From positions 3,224,001-3,288,000 of the forward strand of contig OX359246.1 of assembly GCA_947179485.1 (NCBI GenBank): DNA of 64,000 nucleotides, in the 5' to 3' direction. The stretch comes from Allacma fusca. Taxonomy: Eukaryota; Arthropoda; Collembola; Symphypleona; Sminthuridae. Shown piece by piece: positions 52,001 through 61,000 of the stretch; within the stretch, counting starts at the first letter, position 1; each line of letters opens with the position of its first letter. The notes under the pieces are model-generated. The model was not told where the DNA came from. It saw only the letters and a program-made list of their open reading frames with translations, and did no database searches. The translations under genes were made by a program, and so were the position numbers.

Positions 52001-55000
52001 ACACATGGGTCCCACACTAGTAATTTTCTGGTAGTATGAGATTTGATGCGTTTAAAAATGAAGTTATTATTTCCAAAAACTTTGCAGAATTTACGGGCGA
52101 AAATTTACCGCGTAATTACTATTTAATTTTGGCAAGTACCAGGCGTTATACGTCAAAGTTTTCAAATACAAGAGAATTTTTCATGAATCGCAAAAATTTC
52201 AAAAACAAACCTCCTTAGAAATTTTTTTTCGTCAAATTTTTCACCCGTAAATTTTTTTGCGCAAATAGTATTTAAATTTTACGGGAAATTCTGCTTTCAT
52301 CATTTGCCCCTAACTGTAATTGAGGGCTCCACATCCTTAACGTTATGGATTTTAATTCCTCATATACGGGTTTTCCATCAAATATGGGCAATTCCTTAAA
52401 ATTTCCCTGTTATAGCGGGAGCTATACAACAAATAAAATCGAGATGGAGTAAAACACTGCTGTAAGTGAATTCCTACAGGAAAACGTGTATATTTTACGG
52501 GCACATGTGACGCATACTAGGAAATTTGCTTATGACTATACACTCCGTTTTTTCCTGGGGAACCTGGCTACAAATAGGGGGAAAGTGGGAAAAGTTTTTC
52601 GCGTGTCGAAAGACAGACAGGTCAAAGTTTTTGCGTTTGAATGAGTGTGAGGTTCTGGTGTTCCGGGCTGACTACCAAAAAACCCACAAAATTTTCCTCC
52701 AGCAAATACACACATACACACACACACACATGAACACATGAAAAGGGAAAAGTACCTGCACACCCATAAAAAACCAGAAACATATGTACGCTCCCCCAAT
52801 AGTTTCAAATACGGTGAATGTTTGTGTTAACATATGGGCACATGTGTTTCCTTATTTGTTATGAGAGTTTTTCTCATACTCTTGGAAAATGCTGATGAAT
52901 GCCGAAGTTTTGACTCAGGTCTTGTGAATATGATCAATACTGTTATATTTAAAACCCTGGAAATCCATTCTACAGCAGAAAAACACCATTTTCAAGACTC
53001 TCAGTCCCCCTACAAAATTTGGCCCAATATATTTAAAAATTTTACACACCAATATTTTTCCAAGCTTCCCTAAAACTAGCGCTCACTTTAGAAAAAAATT
53101 TAGACCAACCATATTTAAGCGCTCTGTTTTGCTCAAAATTTGACCAGGAATTGCGCAATTTCATAAAATTGATGAACTTCCGTAGATACAATATCTTCGT
53201 TGAAAACATTCTTTAAATTTTCCGTATAAAATCACTTAAATAATAAAATTTTATAGTGAAAAGAAACTATTCGGGAAAATGTTTTGCGCAATTTGCGGGA
53301 AATTGGCCGAAAACATCAAAGGTTTTGCAAATAAAATTTCAAAGTATGTGGCGCCACTCGTGGGAAAATTTTTCGATGACATTTTCAGGAATTTCGTTAT
53401 ACGTTTTTGGAGGAAAATGTTTTTAATTACAATTATTTTTCGGCCAGAAAATTTAATCGCGTATTTGATCATGTGCAGGTTATTGGCCTCAATTGCTTAT
53501 GATACAAATACGTGCATTATGCATGGGTACTTATCGTTGAGAATGTTTCCCGTCACAACGTTGGAGTGTTCACCGAAGAGCCATTTTAGGGGCCCGAAAA
53601 AAATGCAAAACGCAAAGGGGCATTAGGGACTTTCCAGGCGTCATTAAAACAAGAGGAAAATGTCACGCTAAATATTTACCACGACAATAATCCGCTTGAT
53701 GATTTTTATGGGGGATTAAAACGTGATAAACAATCGGGAAATGTGGGGAAACACACGTAAACAGGGGATATTAGAGGCAATAATCGATAAAATATTGGGT
53801 GATCCGATACGCAGCCAGGAAAGCCTCCCCATCAAATGTCTCATTCAGCCCGGAAAAAATGCCCTGCATTCAAAATAACTCCCCACTTAGCTTAACAACC
53901 GAGGCTCAGATTGAGAATCAGCGGGGGTTAATGTCTCCACACAACACATTTCAAGTCCATGGGGCTCCCTCATGTATTTTTACATGACTAAATGTATACG
54001 AACAAACGGGGCTCCATGGATAAAATTTCCCCCGCAAGTTTTACTCAATACCATTTGAGTAAGCATTATTATTACGTCAGTTCTCCCAGGAAAAAAAACA
54101 CCTATATTTTCCGTCTCAAATGTAATGGCCAATAAGAAATTTGGGGCTCCTTCGGGGTAGTGTTTTCGTATTTGGTCCTCAAATTTCGGGTAATCACTAG
54201 CAAAAATTTTTAACCAGATTTTTGTTTCATATGTGAATTTTAAAAACGAACACGTTTTTTGACATTCAAAAATTTTGTACACCAAAACCATTTTAAACCA
54301 AGTTTGTACAAATTTTAAGCCCAATTACCCTAAAAATTTTAAAAATTTTACCTCTAAAAAATATGGGAGCTATTTTTTGCAAAATTGTCATTTTTGAACT
54401 ATTTTAGTGAAATTTAGTTCAAATCGGTGTTTTTCATCAGATTTGGTCAAATATCACACGCGTTTTGTAAAACCTTATTGAAAACCAGCCATTTTTTTAA
54501 ACTGTCAATCAAGATTCCACCAATTGTTTTCTAAATTTACGTTTTCAAATGTTTTTTAAATGGGTTTAAGATCCCGATAATAAATTGAGCCGCGTTTTTG
54601 AATGCAAATTAAAATTAGGCTTAAAATGTTTCTAAAGCCAGAAATTTTATCGATCAAAAACGTAGCAAATATATGAAATTGACATGTGTTTATGTAAATT
54701 TCAAGGAATTTTGTCTAAATCCGGTTTAAAAAATTTGAACTTGAGCCCAGCTCTAGGCCAGGAGTCAGTAAAAAAAAGTATTGCTTTCTAATCTTTTGAA
54801 CAAGACAACGCTGGCACGCACCTCCACAGAATTTTTTTATCCCAGTCAGAGAACTGCCTTTTTCCCTTCACTTTCCCAACTAATAGCGTATTACTATGTG
54901 AAACATTGAGTGAGACCCATTTGAGCTACATGCATAATACAAGCCTTGTTTCACGTCATAACATTTTACACAAACATTTTTACTGGGAAATCAAGACGTC

Positions 55001-58000
55001 AAAAGAGCTCCAGAGTTTTCCAGGAATTCTATTTCCACTTACTCACAAAACATTAGAAATTTGCATGATTAATGAACAGGCCGTAAATCCCTCCCGTGTT
55101 GACAAATGGTATTACTTTTCGTTAAAAATCCAATACAATATTTAAATCCCCTTGTAAAATAAAATTAAAACAAATTGTAGTGACTAAAAAATTTGCTAGA
55201 ATATTTATTGTTACAGCCCGTAAATTAGGGTAAAATTACACAACATGTTTTTCAGTAATTTTTCATGTTTCCTGTTTTCATTAGAAACAATTTCGAAAAA
55301 TTTTATTACGTTTGCAGAAAACATTTGGTGAAATTATCTGTGAAATATTTCGTTTTCAAAATTTTCGGGGACGAAACTAACCAGAAAAAAATGTGAAATA
55401 TTTTACCAATTTTTGTAACTTGAAACGTATTTGAACCGAATGTACTTGCAAAGGTTCAAATGCTGCAGGAGCTAAACCCCAGAATCTCCAGGTAATTTAT
55501 AATATGAAAAGTTCCTTTTGCCAAAATGGCGTATGCAAATTTTTTTGCGTTGCCCAATTTAGGGGATTATATTTCACAAGTGATTTCACATATGCTAAAA
55601 ACAGGAGACCCTGGTAATGCTTCACATTTTAAATCCCCAAATACCCCTGACAATGGGAAACATCTGGGGATGCCTATTGGCGCCCACATATTTGACTGGT
55701 TGAAAACATATGGGTTTTTATGGAAAAATATGGATATTAATGTACCCGCCCGCATATGACATTAAAGTCGTAATAACAGCCATTAGATATCGACGTGCTC
55801 CGGCGTCCCGTTTCCACAAACATCCCTTGATAAAGTAAATACGCAGATAAAATGGACCTCTCACGCGCTATGAATGACAATATCCTCCATTCTCCTCCCC
55901 TGACCACAAACACAAGCGGGCTCAGACCTGATTCAAATATTCAGGAGAATTTAACATACCAAATAGATACAGCTGTAAAAAGTTCATATGCAACTGGAAC
56001 GTTCTTCCCATAAAATTTGTTAAACAAAAATTTTTACCAAAACGTTTACTTGAAAAACCATTTGATTCCAAAAAATGTTTTACGCTATTTTTCTACCTAA
56101 TTTTGTGTCAAACTTTGGCTTTATAATATTTATTCTACAAATTGCTTTAGAAAACATTTGGTTTTAAAATATGCTTTTAAATAAGCTTTAACCTAAATTT
56201 TACTTCCGAAGAAACATTTTAATCGCAAATTTGCTTCGGGGAAAATTGTACCCCAAATTTTGATTTTACAAATATTTGACTCAAAATGAGTTTGGGAAAT
56301 TTGTTCTTCCAAAATATACAATGGTATTTTTTTTACCCCAAATAAATTTTTGAGAAAAAATTTGCTCTGGGAAAATTTGTACTAGGACATTTTTTTTGTG
56401 CAAAATTTGCGTAACAAATTTGCATTGGTAAATTTTTTAAGGGAAAATCTTCTTTCGAAAATATTTCAATGCAAAAACATGGTATACGAAAATTCGCCCC
56501 CAAAATGACATTTAGAGGAAATAACTTGATGGAACCTTTCCATAGAATAAAATATACCAGAAAAACCTATTTAAGAAAAACTTTAATCGGGAAATCATAT
56601 TGGGAGAAAATGTCCTCAAACCAGAATCCTAGTTGAACGTGGGTGGAGAGACTAACTTCAATGCTCCTTGAGACTTGTAATTGAAGAAATGAAGAATTTA
56701 GGAAGGCAATAAGGGCAAGTTGGAGCTCCAGAAGGGTTTTCATTTCCTAGCCAAAATTTAATTTCCGACTCGAGAGCTCAACTTACCTTGACTTCCGAAA
56801 ATTCCTCCTCATTTCTGCAAAGTGCAATACGAGCCAGCAGTGCGGAGTCATTCTGTTAATAAATTTCTAATCATAATTCCCAAACATTCGCTCTGACAAA
56901 CGCATGTCTCTCAACCACAGTCACTTACATATATCCAAATGCTCAATATCTTCCTGCAGAATTTCAATAGTTCTTCATGCGGAAATTAATGTCAGACCCC
57001 CTTGCATGCTCTGCTCTTGCAATTTCCCAAGAGCCTAAATTTAAATTTTACTCAAGGTTTGTCAAAAAAGAATTTTTTCCTTCGATTCAAAAAAAATTTT
57101 TTTTGCTCGTATTCTTAAACAATTCCAAAAATATTGGGGTTCTTAATATTTCTGTCAAATTCATGCACCCAAAATTTTTACCCGTATTTTAAAGAAAATA
57201 ACTAGGCACAAAATTCGCATTTGTAGGAGAAACTTAAGACTTAGTCTCAGTGCTATATTTGCTGGATTTGTAAAACTATCCGCCGGAATCTTAAGGGAAT
57301 AAAATGCTTTATATGAGAAAGTTTCCGGATAAAATTTTTCTCGCCCGGTTCCATTGTGCGGGGTACAATGGGTCTTGTTTATTTCCATCCTTATTTAATA
57401 TAGTAGGGGCTCTGAGCAAAATAAGGAAATGTGTTTTGTCATCATGGAGCAAATCTTCTCGTACCTTCTACTTTTAAGAGTCCATTTAAGGCTCACAAAA
57501 ATCCCGGCAAGAGAACAAAAAGTTGATTTGCTCGTTTCTGTTAAATCTGTTTATTTCCCTAGATATCCCATTATAAAGGATTGGAGCGCATAAATCCTCA
57601 AAAATAGCTTACATAATTTACGAGGCTTATTTCTACCCGGACTCCCTTGTAGTTTAAGTGTTTCTCTCAATAAATTGCTCCTGAAAATTTTCTCCTTGGA
57701 TGTTAAAATCTTTGATTTTTTTTCTAATTTTTCTCAAATAATTGTTTAAAAAATAATACGTTTTCGTAATTACAGCTCAATTTGAGGGCAGTCCTTTTTA
57801 TTGCAAACATTTTTCGAAAAAATTAATAAAATTGGTTCAAACTAATAATGAAGAAAATTGTTGAACATTTGGGGCAACCTTTGAAAATTTAAAGAAATTA
57901 TTGAAATTTTAATGAAATTGTAGAAATTTCAAAGAAATAGTTAAACCATATAGAATTTTGCTGAAAAAAAGGAAAATGTTGAAAATTTGAAGAAAGTATT

Positions 58001-61000
58001 GAATTCCTGACAATTTTCCACAAAAAGTGTGCGAACTTACGGGCAAATATAGAAAATTATAGAACATCCTTGAAAATTTTTGAAAATTTTTGAAAATTTT
58101 TGAAAATTTGGAAACAAAATTGAAAAGTATCAATAATTAAAGAAAATTGTTTGAAAATTTGAGGAAATTCGATTAATGTTTAGCTAATTTTTAGAAAATT
58201 GTTGAAAATTTATAAAAATAGTTAAACTTTGCCAGAAATTGTTCAAAAAACGCATTTAGTATTTAAAGTCCGCGTTATGTCCTGCTAATTGCAGAGGAAC
58301 GACTGAGGAATGTAGCAAGAAAATGTGAACTCAGTTGGGAAAGAATTAGGAAGGGGAGGGAGAGAAAGGAAAACATCTAAATCCAAACCACTCCATACAT
58401 AAAATATGTAAAAGGACTCAAGTAAATTTTCTCCACACTCGAACCAAGTGAGTGTACACTTTAGCAAAGGCACTTGAGCCTAAGTAGATTTCCCTAACTC
58501 ACTTTTCTTTAGGAAACCTCTTCCACCCAAATGTGAGCATCTATGGATACATGCAGGGTACGAGCGTTAGTCCGTGTGTTTTCCTATATTTACCAAATTT
58601 TAGCCCAATTGTACCTTGCAGTGTAAAACGGAGGCAGACATTGTCTTCATCTTTTATCCCCCTGCACATCAGCCTGGAGTCAATATAAAAGCGCTCAAGT
58701 TACGACTGGGGTTTACGTGCTAAATAGAAACTTCCAAATGCAATTTACCAACTTCATTTTCCTAAACACTACTGCCCGAATAATAGGCCAGCTCTTATAA
58801 TACACCCCAACTTCCAGGTAACTTTCTGCAAAAGGCCCAGCCCGGAGCAAATCCATCCTCTCATTAGGGCCAGTCAAATATTTTTTTTCAAACGTCCAAA
58901 TCCTAACGCAAAAATTTTAAACCCGCAAATTCATTTCCCCTAATGCTAAAACAATTGACAAATTTCCGCCTTTTAAAATCCACCTTAAAAATTCCTCCCA
59001 GTATTTTGTAAAATTATATCGAAATTTTGCCCCATTTTTGCAGTGCCACCTGCAAAAACGTTTTAAATTTTGGATACAATTTTCAGGCGAAATAACATTT
59101 TCGGTCAAATTTCAAAATTTAATTGTTAGGAATTTCTGAAGTGTAAATTTTGTTACTAAACGGAATTTTTAAACGAGCGCATGATTTGCGCCACATTAAA
59201 ATGTCCCTTTTAATCCCGAAATTTCGATGCGCAAATGATTCGGTGAAAACAACATAAAGCACACAATGGATATAAAATTTAATGAATAGTCTTAAGCTAA
59301 GTAGATACGCCATGAAGCCCAAAACCTGGAAATAATCTGCGGAAAAAGGAGGTCCAGGGATGCCCAAATATAGGACGTAATTATTTACACACGAATATAA
59401 AACTGACTGAGCTGGGGATAAGAGTCGAGTGAAACTAACAGGGTTTTAGTGCCCTGGTATCATATCTGGTCGTCCATTTGTGAAACTGGGAATTGGGCAA
59501 ACCTGGGAAGATGCTGCAAAAATTGCAAAGTCAATACTTTTGATGAGCTCGCTTATAAGTACGCTCCGGAAACGAGCACAATTCCACATGGGTTTCCACA
59601 CCTTTTTCATTAAAAACGCTAATTTCTTTATGTGAGGCGCAAAACTGTAAAATATTCCAAACTCACGTAAAAAATGGCAAAACATTTAAAGAACCCAAAA
59701 ACACCTTTCTGCAGATTCCAAAAAACACAACATTTAAAAACAAAAATTTACCTAAAAATAAAATGCGCAAACACCAAGAATTTCCATTGGCAGAAAATTA
59801 TGGGCTGGAAATATTTACTTGAAATTTTTTTTGACACATTTTGGCGGAATAAAATTTTATGATCAAATGTTTTCAGGGGGAATAATTTTTAGGTTTGCAG
59901 ACTCATGCTGTAAAACCCTGGTACGCAAAATATTGATCAGATATTTTATTCGTGATTTTTTGTCCCACTGGAAAAAAACATTTATTTGGGGGGAAAACGC
60001 GCTTCCGTTGACAAGATTGTAATTTTTATGTGAGAGCTGGAAGCCTGAAAGTTGACGCGTGGTAGGAATGACAAAAAGGGCGTTTTTAGAGAGAGCGAGG
60101 AAAGGATTGAGCCGATGATCGGATTTGGAATCGTAATCGTTATATAAGACAAGGACGCAAGTACGAACGATAAAGGTGAGTGTTAGCCCAGAATTTGAAT
60201 GGATCGTTAGTAGAATTTGTAAAGGTGTCACCAAATGTCACCTTTGATTCCTCACCTTCAAACCCGAGAAATTTTTTTTTCGACGTATCTTTCCAACAGG
60301 AGGGAAAAAATCGGGAGAAAATATATTCAATGAGAAAGATAAAGTGTAAAATTTACATTTTCTACGACCCAACTTTCTTCATTTCCACTTCTGCCTCTGC
60401 CTATGGGCGGGCTTTTTGTCAGCTACATACGCATAATTATGGGTAGGTATGAAAAATATAAGGTTTCGCCAAAATATCATAAAACCCACGGATTGTCACA
60501 AATGCAAGGAAAAATTGGACTCTCGAAATATTCCTTTCCCCTGCATACTAATCATCTGACGGGGAAGATTTCCAAGCAAAAATTTCAATCCGTAACCAAA
60601 GCCTTTTTGACTTGATCTTCTTGGATTGACTTAGCCTTGCTTTTTCACAATTTTCCCTTTGCTTTTGCTTTCGAATGACCAGAATTTTAAATGGCTAATT
60701 TAGGCCAGATTTTTGAACCTGGCAGACCAAACACATAACTAATTCAACACAACAATTCTACCTTCAAAAAAGCCAGTCAAAATGTTGACATTCAAAAAAT
60801 TTAGCTAAATCAATTATCACAAAAAAATGGGAAAACCAAATATCCAAAAAAATTTGTTTCGAACAAATATCACCCTTAAAAATTGTGTACAAAAACATTT
60901 AGACGCATAATGTTTGTGCTGAAAAATTATATCCGCGTAAATTTTGGAAAAAACGTTTTACCGTCAAATATTTACTTGCAATGAATACTACCATGAAAAC

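Noticed and set aside
52707-52732. AC microsatellite (also short ones near 31607 and 39583)
   Set aside because: These are ordinary dinucleotide repeats with nothing unusual about them.
53279-53626. 115-codon plus-strand open frame in the largest agrin intron
   Set aside because: Its composition follows the surrounding AT-rich low-complexity DNA, and no family is recognisable.
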